A DNA stretch of 64,000 nucleotides, taken from the IMG/VR virus record IMGVR_UViG_3300010334_000023, positions 1 through 64,000 of that record, one strand, 5' to 3'. How positions within the stretch are numbered: position 1 is the first letter of the stretch; each line of letters begins with the position of its first letter. Source of the DNA: a virus. The notes beneath the pieces are model-generated. The model was not told the DNA's origin. It worked only from the letters and a program-made list of their open reading frames with translations, and did not search any database. A program made the position numbers and the translations under genes. Shown here piece by piece: positions 7,912 to 15,023 of the stretch.

Positions 7912-8238
7912 TTACACACTGCCCCACTTGAGCAGATCAAACATCGTGGTGTATTCCCAGTGATCAAAGGATGGCGCAAACTCACGGCCCGGCCCAGCAT
8001 GATGGTCTATCACGCGCCTTCGCAGTATGCGCTTCAGCCACACGATCTTGCCCAGCTTGATCGGACAGTCTGTGCTGAACGGTGCTTGATCATGCCAATA
8101 CAACATCTGCACTGGTCGCCACGCAAACCATGATTCCCATCGCTGGCGTTCTGGCCTGATATAGAATCTATGACCGTAGAGGTTATCTAAATCGTAGCGA
8201 CTGTAGCAACTTGTCATGCAGCAGCATAGTGCAGACAT
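7912..8238 (-). CDS. Small hypothetical protein, start uncertain
   Basis: This encodes about 108 residues rich in Trp, Arg and His (RWESWFAWRPVQMLYW...). The N-terminus MSALCCCMTSC contains a lipobox-like MTSC, but lacks the positive n-region expected of a lipoprotein signal. A TTG start at 8256 and ATG at 8217 are alternatives; the TTG falls inside a stem-loop, so I prefer an ATG. No family recognised. Confidence 0.5.
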   Translation of the reverse strand: MSALCCCMTSCYSRYDLDNLYGHRFYIRPERQRWESWFAWRPVQMLYWHDQAPFSTDCPIKLGKIVWLKRILRRRVIDHHAGPGREFAPSFDHWEYTTMFDLLKWGSV

Positions 8239-8240
8239 GG

Positions 8241-8273
8241 CTAGGGCAGCAATCAATCTGGTTGCTGCCCTAG
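8241..8273 (-). terminator. Strong stem-loop between genes, possible terminator
   Basis: A perfect 12-bp inverted repeat (CTAGGGCAGCAA / TTGCTGCCCTAG) with a 9-base loop lies 18 bp after the stop of the 8292-8633 gene. It lacks a clear T-run on either strand, so it may be an RNA-processing or stabilising hairpin rather than an intrinsic terminator. Confidence 0.5.
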
Positions 8274-8291
8274 AATGTTATTAGCCTGCGA

Positions 8292-8633
8292 TTAGATCGC
8301 TTCGCGCATGCCCGCACGCTCTTCCATCTTTTGGATGCGTTCGGAAGTCTTGATCATGGTCTCGAGGTTCTTGGCGCGGATGGCAGCAATGTCCTTGACC
8401 TCAGCCACGGTCTCTGCCTGCGCTACAGCCTTGCCCTCTGCTTTGACAGCTGCCTTGCCTTCGATGAAAGCCAGCGCAGCTTCCTTGGACATGGCCTGCG
8501 GCAGCGCCTGCAGCTGGATGTCCGTATGTCCATTGCGTGCGAGGACCTTGACGCGATCCATAGAAGTAGCAAAGCGAGCCTTGGTCTCGCCGTTGAGAGT
8601 GCTGTAACCAGCGACCGTGAAAAGCTTTTCCAT
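8292..8633 (-). CDS. Hypothetical early protein, Ala/Lys-rich helical
   Basis: From the ATG at 8633, preceded by ACAGGAG, this encodes 113 residues (MEKLFTVAGYST...). The first half looks globular; the second half (EGKAAVKAEGKAVAQAETVAEVKD...) is a long amphipathic helix likely to form a coiled coil. No family is known to me. It is a single-gene unit: a strong early promoter lies about 50 bp upstream and a stem-loop follows the stop, suggesting high early expression. Confidence 0.75.
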   Translation of the reverse strand: MEKLFTVAGYSTLNGETKARFATSMDRVKVLARNGHTDIQLQALPQAMSKEAALAFIEGKAAVKAEGKAVAQAETVAEVKDIAAIRAKNLETMIKTSERIQKMEERAGMREAI

Positions 8634-8682
8634 GTGTAACTCCTGTGTGTGTTGCGTTGTGTGTGTTTGCTTCAACATGTGT

Positions 8683-8710
8683 ACAATAGCACGGTTATAC
8701 AGCACGTCAA
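8683..8710 (-). promoter_or_regulatory. Sigma70-like early promoter
   Basis: TTGACG (8710-8705), 16 bp, TATTGT (8688-8683) on the minus strand, with the shared GTGCTATTGTAC context. Drives the 113-residue protein. Confidence 0.78.
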
Positions 8711-8772
8711 CCACTTTTTTCCAGTTTTTTCACCAAAGATCTCAGTAATTTAGCCCTAGCTGAACTGCGTTC

Positions 8773-9258
8773 TCAGCCCTTTTTAGCCACAGGGACGTGG
8801 TAGATCTCGTCGAAATCCTCGCCGGGACCCGGGGGTTCCAAGCTGGCGATCATGCTGGTCATGACCCCAGCAGGGATGGTCTTGCCCGCCCGGCCAGCCA
8901 AGCGCCGCTCCAATTCTGCCCCGTCCGGGGTAGGAAAGAACAACGCGATGCGCTCATAGCTCTTGGGCACCTGTCCCAGCTTGCCTCGGCGGGTCTTGGC
9001 CGTGAGGTTGGTCTGGTCCCAGATGATGTCTCGCCGGTCGCGCACGGCCTGCTTCACGGTTTCGCGCAGTGCTGCTGTAGCAGCCTTGATCTCAGTCTCA
9101 AAGACTTCGTTATAGGTCAGGCCCTGCGCAGCTGCCGCAGCTTCTATGTAGTCATCTGTGCTGGCTATCACAGCCTCATGGCTGTGCTCGCGTATCCATG
9201 TGCTCTTGCCCGAGCCAGGAACGCCTATGAGCATGAACAACTTTGGCATGTCATTCAC
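8773..9258 (-). CDS. Polynucleotide kinase-like P-loop kinase
   Basis: This 161-residue P-loop protein resembles the 5'-kinase domain of T4 polynucleotide kinase (PseT) and the COG4639/COG0645 kinases. Walker A is GVPGSGKST (12-20), followed by STDDY and DQTNLTAKTRRG, the latter typical of these kinases (D-x-T-N-x-T). It has only the kinase half; a separate HAD phosphatase lies at 12.1 kb, so the two activities fused in T4 PseT appear split here. It overlaps the small membrane protein gene upstream by 8 bp and shares its early promoter. Nucleic-acid specificity is inferred. Confidence 0.8.
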   Translation of the reverse strand: MNDMPKLFMLIGVPGSGKSTWIREHSHEAVIASTDDYIEAAAAAQGLTYNEVFETEIKAATAALRETVKQAVRDRRDIIWDQTNLTAKTRRGKLGQVPKSYERIALFFPTPDGAELERRLAGRAGKTIPAGVMTSMIASLEPPGPGEDFDEIYHVPVAKKG

Positions 9259-9379
9259 CGGTGCGCTGGGTGCGATTGCGCCACATGGCCTGCGGGATGC
9301 CCAAGCGCAGTGCCCAGAGCAGATCCATGACGATTGCCCCGATCACTGCACCCACGAACATGGCTGCTAGAGTGTACAT
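9251..9379 (-). CDS. Small single-pass membrane protein
   Basis: This 42-residue protein (MYTLAAMFVG...) has one hydrophobic segment at about residues 3-24 and a basic C-terminus (RNRTQRTGE), implying N-out/C-in insertion. The start is fixed by AAGGAG 8 bp upstream and a strong promoter. A longer in-frame start would lie upstream of the -10 element and is rejected. Function unknown; co-transcribed with the kinase. Confidence 0.7.
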   Translation of the reverse strand: MYTLAAMFVGAVIGAIVMDLLWALRLGIPQAMWRNRTQRTGE

Positions 9380-9407
9380 GTCTGTGCTCCTTGTTTGCTT
9401 ATATCGT

Positions 9408-9435
9408 ACAATAGCACAGATCAAGTGCCTGTCAA
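9408..9435 (-). promoter_or_regulatory. Sigma70-like early promoter
   Basis: TTGACA (9435-9430), 16 bp, TATTGT (9413-9408) on the minus strand; GTGCTATTGTACG repeats the context seen at 2.1 kb. Drives the small membrane protein and the kinase. Confidence 0.82.
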
Positions 9436-9453
9436 CCAAGATTTTCTCACTGA

Positions 9454-9675
9454 TTAGCTCCAACGCAACACCCACATCATGCGAGTTTCGTGGTTGGGAA
9501 ACCACAGAACCACACCATGTCGCTCGGCTCCCAGATCTTGGAGATCAGCTTCCAGCTCTGTTTGATTCTGCATCCAGTAGCCAATATCACCAATTATCAC
9601 GGTGCTACCAGTCAGAGGTATCACGCTGCTCTGGGTGACCTCAGGTCCCAGCACCCAACGCTGAGAGCTCGGCAT
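9454..9675 (-). CDS. Small hypothetical protein related to C-terminus of its neighbour
   Basis: This encodes 73 residues with a short beta-rich pattern ending WFPNHETRMMWVLRWS. That C-terminus resembles IPYEQDRIMWMLVWND in the upstream gene, so the two appear to be partial duplicates of one domain. Its ATG overlaps the upstream stop (TGATG). No known family. Confidence 0.65.
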   Translation of the reverse strand: MPSSQRWVLGPEVTQSSVIPLTGSTVIIGDIGYWMQNQTELEADLQDLGAERHGVVLWFPNHETRMMWVLRWS

Positions 9676-10298
9676 CAGATTGCGTCCAGCTCTTCTGGAG
9701 TGGGTAACCTGTCATTCCAGACCAGCATCCACATGATGCGATCCTGTTCATATGGTATGATGAGGCTTACGCTCTTGTCATCTGACCACAGATAGAACCC
9801 ATGGCTGAGATTGCGTTCACACCATGCTTCCAATGGACCAAAATATCCAAAGAACAGAGCCTCTTGTATGGCTCGCCCGTTCTTGGCTGTTAACTGTAGC
9901 CTGAGGCTATGGTCAGGCCACTGATCAAAGATCTCTTGCCATGTATTGGTCATGGGGCCAAAGCTCTGCCCACCAGCGCCGCAGAGATTGCCAGGTTTGT
10001 CCAGCTCGCCCACTGGGCCATGCACATGGCCACGCTGCATGGTGTAGCCCATGAGCTCGTGAGCTAGCCAACGGCGCAGCTTGCGTTTGAGGCTGCGCTG
10101 CCACCATTGCCAGCCAACTGTTCCTGCTATGACACCAAGCTGGATGGCATACATGGCCAGCACACCCCAGTCGATGTTTATGATAAACAGTGGTATCACG
10201 ATCAGCAATGCGATACCAAAGGCAGTGGCAGGCCAGGTCCATGGCGGAGCATGCCTTCCGTAGCACTTGTGTAACCATGCTCGCATCGTGCTAACCAT
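9675..10298 (-). CDS. Membrane-anchored hypothetical protein
   Basis: This 207-residue protein has two adjacent hydrophobic helices (about residues 20-42 and 47-65), then a basic RSLKRKLRRW stretch and a soluble domain of about 130 residues ending with the same domain found in the downstream 73-residue protein. Two transmembrane helices with the soluble domain likely on the cytoplasmic side. No family recognised. Confidence 0.65.
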   Translation of the reverse strand: MVSTMRAWLHKCYGRHAPPWTWPATAFGIALLIVIPLFIINIDWGVLAMYAIQLGVIAGTVGWQWWQRSLKRKLRRWLAHELMGYTMQRGHVHGPVGELDKPGNLCGAGGQSFGPMTNTWQEIFDQWPDHSLRLQLTAKNGRAIQEALFFGYFGPLEAWCERNLSHGFYLWSDDKSVSLIIPYEQDRIMWMLVWNDRLPTPEELDAI

Positions 10299-10309
10299 TA
10301 AATAACATC

Positions 10310-10423
10310 ATGGAAACCTGGGAAGACTGGGAGAAGGTCATAGGCGGCACTGTGCTGGCTATAACCATCTCCGTGGCGGTCACCGTGGACGTGGTGCGCA
10401 GCATTTTCTTTCACGAGCACTGA
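10310..10423 (+). CDS. Tiny single-pass membrane protein
   Basis: This plus-strand frame of 37 residues (METWEDWEKV...) has one hydrophobic helix (VIGGTVLAITISVAVTVDVV). It fits exactly between two minus-strand genes, one base from the ATPase stop. TTAAATAA just upstream resembles the late promoter core but there is no obvious ribosome site, so the call is moderate. Confidence 0.45.
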   Translation: METWEDWEKVIGGTVLAITISVAVTVDVVRSIFFHEH

Positions 10424-11488
10424 TCAAAAGTCAATCCAATAGTTGGTCTTGGCCTTGGTGATGCGAGTCAGCACCAGCGTGCCATCCTCGTTGGTGAACT
10501 GGAACTTGCCTTCTCTGGGATCAACCTTGTTGAGGTCGCGCCCATTCCAGCTGTAGGTGACCCAACCGTCCTGCTCACCGGCATCGTCGTAGTCGCGCAC
10601 CTCCACTTCGATGTCACCGCCTAGGGGATTGCCGCTCCACTTGCTGTTGTTCTCCACGTCCTTGGCTTCCACTGGAGCATTGTCCACGATCAGCTGCACC
10701 ATGTACTCGTCGTTGTTGGCAAACTCCGGCTTGGTGTTCAGCATGCGCATGGCTTCCTGAGCAGTCTCACCATAGCGGTTCATTTCTTCGATCAGTGCTT
10801 TGAGCATGTCAAAGTTGAACGCGCTGAACAGGCTGGCGATCTTGCACACGCTGTCCTTGTGCTGTGGGCTAGCAAGGTTGTCATCGCAGTATTCCTCGAT
10901 GAACTCCATGGTCAGACCAGAGTAGTCCAAGCTGTAGTAGATGCGACCAGGACGATTGCGCATGTGGCTGTCAATTCGCCACTTGTCATTGCAGGTCAGC
11001 ACAAACAGCGTCTTGCTGGGAAACACCCCGTCCAACAGCGTCAGCATCTGTTCCTGTGACTCTCTGTCATAGACCTTTTCAAACTCGTCAAACACTACGA
11101 TGCAGGGCTGCTGGATGTCTTGGATCAGCTTGTTGAAAGCATCGCCCTTCCAGGGATGGTTGATCACAATGGTAGGGATGCCCTGCTCAGCGCCCTTGAT
11201 GCTCAGCATCTTGCTCAGCAGCGTCTTGCCTGAACCCTTCTCGCCCGTGAGCAGCACGCCTGTGGCAGCTGGGCGATCGTTGAAGGTATAGAGTATGCGA
11301 TCTGCGGTTTTCAGCGTGTCACCGTAGATCTTCTTGGGGGTGGTGAAAGCATCAATCTCTTCCAAGTAGAGGTTGCCAAACTGGTCAGCCTTGATGATGT
11401 AGTTGCCCGCAGGCAACACGCTATGCAGATCCATGGCAGCGTTGGCTGCCAATCGCCATGTGTTGCCATTGCGTATGAAATGTGTCAT
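10424..11488 (-). CDS. AAA+ ATPase
   Basis: From the ATG at 11488 this encodes 354 residues. Walker A is GEKGSGKTLL, Walker B VVFDEFEKVYD, sensor-1-like TCNDKW and an arginine-finger-like RNRPGR follow in AAA+ order. The N-terminal 60 residues precede the ATPase core and the C-terminal about 90 residues form an extra acidic, Trp-containing domain. It resembles uncharacterised AAA+ proteins of T4-like marine phages; it is not clearly a clamp loader (no zinc module) and could be a chaperone-like remodeler. It has its own TTGACA promoter. Confidence 0.82.
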   Translation of the reverse strand: MTHFIRNGNTWRLAANAAMDLHSVLPAGNYIIKADQFGNLYLEEIDAFTTPKKIYGDTLKTADRILYTFNDRPAATGVLLTGEKGSGKTLLSKMLSIKGAEQGIPTIVINHPWKGDAFNKLIQDIQQPCIVVFDEFEKVYDRESQEQMLTLLDGVFPSKTLFVLTCNDKWRIDSHMRNRPGRIYYSLDYSGLTMEFIEEYCDDNLASPQHKDSVCKIASLFSAFNFDMLKALIEEMNRYGETAQEAMRMLNTKPEFANNDEYMVQLIVDNAPVEAKDVENNSKWSGNPLGGDIEVEVRDYDDAGEQDGWVTYSWNGRDLNKVDPREGKFQFTNEDGTLVLTRITKAKTNYWIDF

Positions 11489-11516
11489 TGCATCAGTCTC
11501 TCTGTTTTGATGGTTG

Positions 11517-11545
11517 AATGTATCACGATAGCGCGGAAATGTCAA
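11517..11545 (-). promoter_or_regulatory. Sigma70-like promoter for AAA+ ATPase
   Basis: TTGACA (11545-11540), 17 bp, TACATT (11522-11517) on the minus strand, about 28 bp before the ATG at 11488. Confidence 0.65.
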
Positions 11546-11549
11546 GGCA

Positions 11550-11702
11550 CTACTGATGGTTCCATCCCTTGAGATGCAACACCAACAGCCATGCCAGATC
11601 TGCTATAACCAAGGCTACGATGGCATGCGTCTCATCTAAACCCACGGCGATGGATGCGATAGCGGCTATGATGCCACTCACGATCAGCATGTACCAGCTC
11701 AT
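11550..11702 (-). CDS. Small two-helix membrane protein
   Basis: This encodes 50 residues from the ATG at 11702 (MSWYMLIVSG...), with two hydrophobic helices (about 4-20 and 27-43) separated by a short Asp-Glu turn. It is coupled to the cREC-like gene by an ATGA overlap and ends just before the next promoter. Function unknown. Confidence 0.65.
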   Translation of the reverse strand: MSWYMLIVSGIIAAIASIAVGLDETHAIVALVIADLAWLLVLHLKGWNHQ

Positions 11703-12085
11703 TCACGATCCTCCATCCACTTGGCCATGTGTTTGCGTATGTTCTCGGCACCGACTGGGTTCATGCTGTGCACGTAATATCCAAACCCGCTGGGTAGTTC
11801 CAGATCGTTATCAGCTACATGTTGGCAGAACCACTTGGCAAAATCATAACCATTGAACTCTCGCGGACGCAGCAGAGCGTTACCCAACAATAGGTGATCA
11901 TCTATAGCGCTAGGTATGCCTGGTACGGCAGCATAATGCTCAAAGGCTAGATCGTGGTCAAAGCTGATGAAGCGTGGTATGCCATAGTTGGTCACATACC
12001 ACACCGCATCATGATACCCGCGGGCAACCACCCAGCTGTTATCGGCTGGGTAACGCTCATCATCTAGGAACAACTTGTAATCCAT
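11699..12085 (-). CDS. Cyclic-phosphate processing receiver-like (cREC) protein
   Basis: This 128-residue protein opens with KLFLDDERYP and continues with FISFDHDLAF and a late HSMNPVGAENI, the pattern of the stand-alone receiver-like cREC family proposed to process cyclic phosphates on RNA ends. The acidic pocket residues are Asp8/Asp9 and Asp44/Asp46. It lies one base after the HAD phosphatase gene and shares its promoter, which supports a joint role in healing 2',3'-cyclic-phosphate RNA ends before RnlA sealing. The biochemical role is inferred from family and neighbourhood. Confidence 0.78.
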   Translation of the reverse strand: MDYKLFLDDERYPADNSWVVARGYHDAVWYVTNYGIPRFISFDHDLAFEHYAAVPGIPSAIDDHLLLGNALLRPREFNGYDFAKWFCQHVADNDLELPSGFGYYVHSMNPVGAENIRKHMAKWMEDRE

Positions 12086-12086
12086 C

Positions 12087-12527
12087 TCAGAAATCTCCTG
12101 GGGCTACCTGCATGACGCGGACGCCCTGCGCACGTATTGCATCCACGACCTGGTTTCTATCGTCAAACCATAACCATGGTTCACCATGCTCCGCACGGAT
12201 ACGTTCCAATAGCTCGACCTTGACGATGCTGTCCTGCCTGTGGTCCCTGTGACCTCTCATGTAGAGATCATCAAAGAAGATACCGTTGGTGTTCAACCAT
12301 GTGTTGGTCACAGCACGGCTGTCTTCGCCGCGTCCACTGCAGAGTATTATAGTGTGACCCTGTGCGGCAAAGTTGGTGTTGATCCACTTGATGTCCTCGT
12401 ACACCGTGTCCAGTGACATGCCAGCATTGAACGCAGCCCAGTTCTTGGGCTTGCTGGCCACCCAATGTCGCCGATGCTCTATATTAGCGATGGTTCCATC
12501 GATGTCAAACACTATGATCTTGGTCAT
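12087..12527 (-). CDS. HAD-family phosphatase, PseT 3'-phosphatase-like
   Basis: From the ATG at 12527 (AAGGAG upstream) this encodes 146 residues. HAD motif I is VFDIDGT (6-12), followed by EHRRHWVASKPKNW; motif II is LCSGRG and motif IV WFDDRN. This order and size match the 3'-phosphatase half of T4 polynucleotide kinase and related phage phosphatases. Together with the kinase-only gene at 8.8 kb it would give the complete end-healing activity in two polypeptides. First gene after a strong early promoter. Confidence 0.82.
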   Translation of the reverse strand: MTKIIVFDIDGTIANIEHRRHWVASKPKNWAAFNAGMSLDTVYEDIKWINTNFAAQGHTIILCSGRGEDSRAVTNTWLNTNGIFFDDLYMRGHRDHRQDSIVKVELLERIRAEHGEPWLWFDDRNQVVDAIRAQGVRVMQVAPGDF

Positions 12528-12545
12528 GATCTGCTCCTTGATCAC

Positions 12546-12573
12546 ACGTTAGCACAGTTTGATCGGCTGTCAA
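12546..12573 (-). promoter_or_regulatory. Sigma70-like early promoter for end-healing genes
   Basis: TTGACA (12573-12568), 16 bp, TAACGT (12551-12546) on the minus strand; TGTGCTA context shared with the other early promoters. Confidence 0.75.
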
Positions 12574-12650
12574 CCGGATATTTTGTAACAATTGAAAATC
12601 GTTCGTGAGGTTTGTTGCGCCGCAAGATCTTGATTTCTCGTTCAGAATAG

Positions 12651-12658
12651 TTAAATAT
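12651..12658 (+). promoter_or_regulatory. Possible late promoter for outer-membrane protein
   Basis: TTAAATAT on the plus strand about 80 bp before the barrel-protein ATG, resembling the TATAAATA late core. The leader ends with GAAGGAAATACT, a good ribosome site. Confidence 0.4.
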
Positions 12659-12738
12659 AGCTAGCCAGTCATGGCAAATGGTTAACCAGGCCGGTCGCAC
12701 GGATCCAAAGCGTCCCGCTCAAACATGAAGGAAATACT

Positions 12739-13386
12739 ATGAAGATCATCACCACAGCATTGGTTGCTCTCCTGGCCTCTGCCAGCATCGCAGCCGCTAC
12801 TGACCTACCAAACAAGAAGGCAGCTCCAGCTGCTCCAGTTGCTGCTATTGAAGCTGCTCCAGCAGCTAGCTCAGACAGCATCTCTGCCAGCTATGGCCAA
12901 GAGTTTGATCCTGCTGGCTACACCAGCAAGAAGAACGACACCTACGGCGTGAACTATACTCACACCATGGGCCAGTTCACTCTCGGTGGCGCAGCAAGCA
13001 CCACACAGGCCAGCGACAACAGCCTCAAGCAGACAATCGAAGCACAGGCTGGCTACAAGCTGCCAAGCGTTTACGGTGTGCTCGTGAGTGGCAAGGTTGG
13101 CGTCGGTGAGCGTTTCCAGAGCAGCGGTAACTTTGCTTACTATGCGCTCTATGGCAATGCTGACTACGCATTCAACGACAGCATCACTTGGAATGCGGTA
13201 CAGTATCGCTATCGCAATGCGTTCGACACGTCCAACAGCTTCGAGACGCATCGCATCGGCACTGGCGTGACCTTCAATGTCACCAAGAACATTGGTTTAG
13301 CTGCAACCGTCTACCGTGACTACGTTAGCGGTTTCAACACTGCTAGCTATAACGGCGTACAGCTTGGTGCTGTTGTTAAGTTCTGA
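12739..13386 (+). CDS. Outer-membrane beta-barrel protein with signal peptide
   Basis: This encodes 215 residues. The N-terminus MKIITTALVALLASASIAAA is a clear Sec signal peptide with cleavage after the Ala-rich end. An Ala/Pro linker (22-48) precedes alternating strands rich in Gly, Tyr and Ser, ending in ...VQLGAVVKF, the C-terminal aromatic residue required for BAM insertion of barrels. The style matches small alphaproteobacterial outer-membrane proteins. It is a monocistronic plus-strand gene with a strong ribosome site and terminator, so it is probably highly expressed. Possible roles are superinfection exclusion or envelope modification; a host-derived origin is likely. Confidence 0.85.
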   Translation: MKIITTALVALLASASIAAATDLPNKKAAPAAPVAAIEAAPAASSDSISASYGQEFDPAGYTSKKNDTYGVNYTHTMGQFTLGGAASTTQASDNSLKQTIEAQAGYKLPSVYGVLVSGKVGVGERFQSSGNFAYYALYGNADYAFNDSITWNAVQYRYRNAFDTSNSFETHRIGTGVTFNVTKNIGLAATVYRDYVSGFNTASYNGVQLGAVVKF

Positions 13387-13405
13387 TATCCAACTAGGCG
13401 AAAAG

Positions 13406-13434
13406 AACCCGGGAGCAATCCCGGGTTTTCTTTT
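13406..13434 (+). terminator. Intrinsic terminator
   Basis: A 9-bp GC-rich stem AACCCGGGA / TCCCGGGTT with a GCAA loop is followed by TTCTTTT, 19 bp after the barrel-protein stop. Textbook rho-independent terminator. Confidence 0.92.
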
Positions 13435-13437
13435 GAC

Positions 13438-13695
13438 CTAAATTCCCAGAGTCAGCTGTAGTTCCATCTGCTGTTCAACTGTGAGGTCAGCCCAGAACGT
13501 GGTGATTATCCAGCGCCCATCCGCATCCCTGTGTCGCACGTTTTCCACGCAGAGATGAAGCTGTCGATCAGCTAGCCAATCAGCCACTTCAGTGAGATCC
13601 TGTATGCCTATCCTAAGATCACGATGCTCTGCACTGTTGATGAACCGCCAATCATAGTCAGACTTGTACTTGTGCCTGCTGAGTATGATGCGCAT
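13438..13695 (-). CDS. Hypothetical protein
   Basis: This encodes 85 residues (MRIILSRHKYKSDYD...), mixed alpha/beta, with a run of His/Asp/Arg residues (VRHRDADGRW) but no recognisable motif. Its ATG overlaps the stop of the Nudix gene by one base, so the two are co-translated. Confidence 0.65.
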   Translation of the reverse strand: MRIILSRHKYKSDYDWRFINSAEHRDLRIGIQDLTEVADWLADRQLHLCVENVRHRDADGRWIITTFWADLTVEQQMELQLTLGI

Positions 13696-14102
13696 CAGAG
13701 TCTGCTGAGCACGCGAGCCATGTCTGGGTTCATCTTGGCTATGGCATCTGGCCAGCCAATCAGCGCATAACCATCCATCTCAGGTATGAGCCTGCCCTCG
13801 TCATCCTCAAACTCACTGAAACACCAGCAGTCATCCAGCTTGGGCAAACTGGTGGTATGAAAGCGAAACAGTGCTAGATCCTTGTGTGGCTTGTAGTCAT
13901 GCACACCAAGGTCTTCCAGCAGGTCAGCGGTCAATCTTATGCCAGTCTCTTCTCTGAGCTCGCGCAGCGCGGTCTGCACATGCGTCTCACCTGGATCCTG
14001 TCGGCCCTTGGGTATGTCCCAGTAGCTTTGGCCAGTTGGATGGCAGATCAACAGCAGATTACCATCTGTTATCAGCACGCCGCAGGTTGTTTTCTTGCTC
14101 AT
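13695..14102 (-). CDS. Nudix hydrolase
   Basis: This 135-residue protein has a complete Nudix box at residues 33-55, G-x5-E-x7-REL-x-EE-x-G-I. The flanking WDIPKG before the box resembles diadenosine/nucleoside-polyphosphate hydrolases and RppH-like enzymes. Probable roles are clearing modified or signalling nucleotides or decapping RNA. A second, different Nudix gene is at 16.2 kb. The product is cytosolic. Confidence 0.9.
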   Translation of the reverse strand: MSKKTTCGVLITDGNLLLICHPTGQSYWDIPKGRQDPGETHVQTALRELREETGIRLTADLLEDLGVHDYKPHKDLALFRFHTTSLPKLDDCWCFSEFEDDEGRLIPEMDGYALIGWPDAIAKMNPDMARVLSRL

Positions 14103-14114
14103 GGCCCTATTTAT

Positions 14115-14381
14115 CTAGGCCCAATGCAGCCAACAGGTCATGGCTGCCACATTATCTTCCAGCAGCACATCCAGCATGTACATGCCCTTTTCCACGCCCA
14201 AGGGCTTGACCCTGAACTTGCCGCCTCGGTAACCTGCCACGCCCACGCCCATGGTACCATCCCAGTGATAGTGCCCACCGTGCTCTTGGTGCAGCCATTC
14301 TATGACTTCTGGGATCACTGTATAGTCCATGGGTCCGAGGCGAACGATGGGACCACCTGACCACCTGGCAAAATCAGGCAC
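14115..14381 (-). CDS. Hypothetical protein
   Basis: This encodes 88 residues from a GTG (MPDFARWSGG...). It contains an aromatic and glycine-rich centre (GHYHWDGTMGVGVAGYRG), beta-rich in character, and no known motif. Start overlaps the stop of the upstream membrane-protein gene by 8 bp. Confidence 0.6.
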   Translation of the reverse strand: MPDFARWSGGPIVRLGPMDYTVIPEVIEWLHQEHGGHYHWDGTMGVGVAGYRGGKFRVKPLGVEKGMYMLDVLLEDNVAAMTCWLHWA

Positions 14382-14589
14382 GCTTGCTCTCGATACGAGC
14401 GATAATCATGAAGTTTATCCACTGCATGGCCAACCATGTCCAAAAGTTCATGGGAATGTTCAGCTGAGGGAACAGGGTGTTCAGGCTCCATATGGTCATG
14501 AATGGTGTGAATATAGCAGCTAGGATCAGTATGATCGCTACCAGCAACATTGTGTCTGCGCCAACCTTGGCTCCGGTGCTCATACCCAT
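14374..14589 (-). CDS. Small two-helix membrane protein
   Basis: This encodes 71 residues with two hydrophobic helices (about 14-34 and 48-63) and a basic C-terminus ESKRA. Size and topology are compatible with a holin but also with many small phage membrane proteins, so no function is assigned. It overlaps genes on both sides by 8-10 bp. Confidence 0.6.
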   Translation of the reverse strand: MGMSTGAKVGADTMLLVAIILILAAIFTPFMTIWSLNTLFPQLNIPMNFWTWLAMQWINFMIIARIESKRA

Positions 14590-14765
14590 TCCTCCGCGAT
14601 GCCGATCAGTTCTGCCAGCAGCAGACCGCAGGCTAGTATGAGCGTGCCATCTGGCAGATCCAGCAGCACTCCGAGGCAGGCTGCGATGCGAGCTGCGCTC
14701 TTGGTGTAGCTTAATCTAGTGTGCCAAGTTCTGTACTTGGTCTCAAAGTCCTCGGGTCGTGGCAC
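14580..14765 (-). CDS. Small membrane-associated protein
   Basis: This encodes 61 residues from a GTG (MPRPEDFETK...), a charged N-terminal third followed by a hydrophobic region (AARIAACLGVLLDLPDGTLI and LACGLLLAELIG). It could be a hairpin membrane protein. Overlaps both neighbours. Confidence 0.55.
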   Translation of the reverse strand: MPRPEDFETKYRTWHTRLSYTKSAARIAACLGVLLDLPDGTLILACGLLLAELIGIAEEWV

Positions 14766-14895
14766 GCGGCTTTCCTTTCAGTTCAAGAATCCAGTCTCTG
14801 AAGATCATCCAGGGAAGGCATGCGATGCAGACTGCGTAGAGCAGTATCACGAATCCCACCATCCAGAGCTCTTCCTTTAGGTCGATTCGCTGCAT
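14743..14895 (-). CDS. Tiny single-pass membrane protein
   Basis: This encodes 50 residues (MQRIDLKEELWMVG...) with one hydrophobic helix at about 11-33 and a basic tail (KGKPRATTRG). AAGGAG lies 5 bp before the ATG, which makes the gene convincing despite its length. It overlaps the end of the 48-residue gene and the start of the next. Confidence 0.6.
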   Translation of the reverse strand: MQRIDLKEELWMVGFVILLYAVCIACLPWMIFRDWILELKGKPRATTRGL

Positions 14896-15023
14896 AGTAT
14901 CTCCTTGATGCGAGCCTCCAGCACCGCTATCGCGGTGTGTATGTGCCCGGTGTCATGCGGCTGCAGGCGCGCCCTGAGTATTGCTATCTCCAGCTCTAAC
15001 GCCTTGACATGATCATGATCCAA
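14877..15023 (-). CDS. Tiny coiled-coil-like protein
   Basis: This encodes 48 residues from a TTG at 15023 (MDHDHVKALELE...). Heptad-like Leu/Ile spacing (ALELEIAILRARL, AIAVLEARIKEIL) suggests a short coiled coil. CAGGAG sits 6 bp upstream and the frame overlaps both neighbours by 11-19 bp, supporting translation. Confidence 0.5.
   Translation of the reverse strand: MDHDHVKALELEIAILRARLQPHDTGHIHTAIAVLEARIKEILCSEST

Noticed and set aside
14108-14115. GATAAATA on the minus strand right before the Nudix start
   Set aside because: Would place the transcription start at or after the ATG; probably chance, so not listed as a promoter. A similar TGTAAATA at 7909-7916 before the 7904 start was rejected for the same reason.
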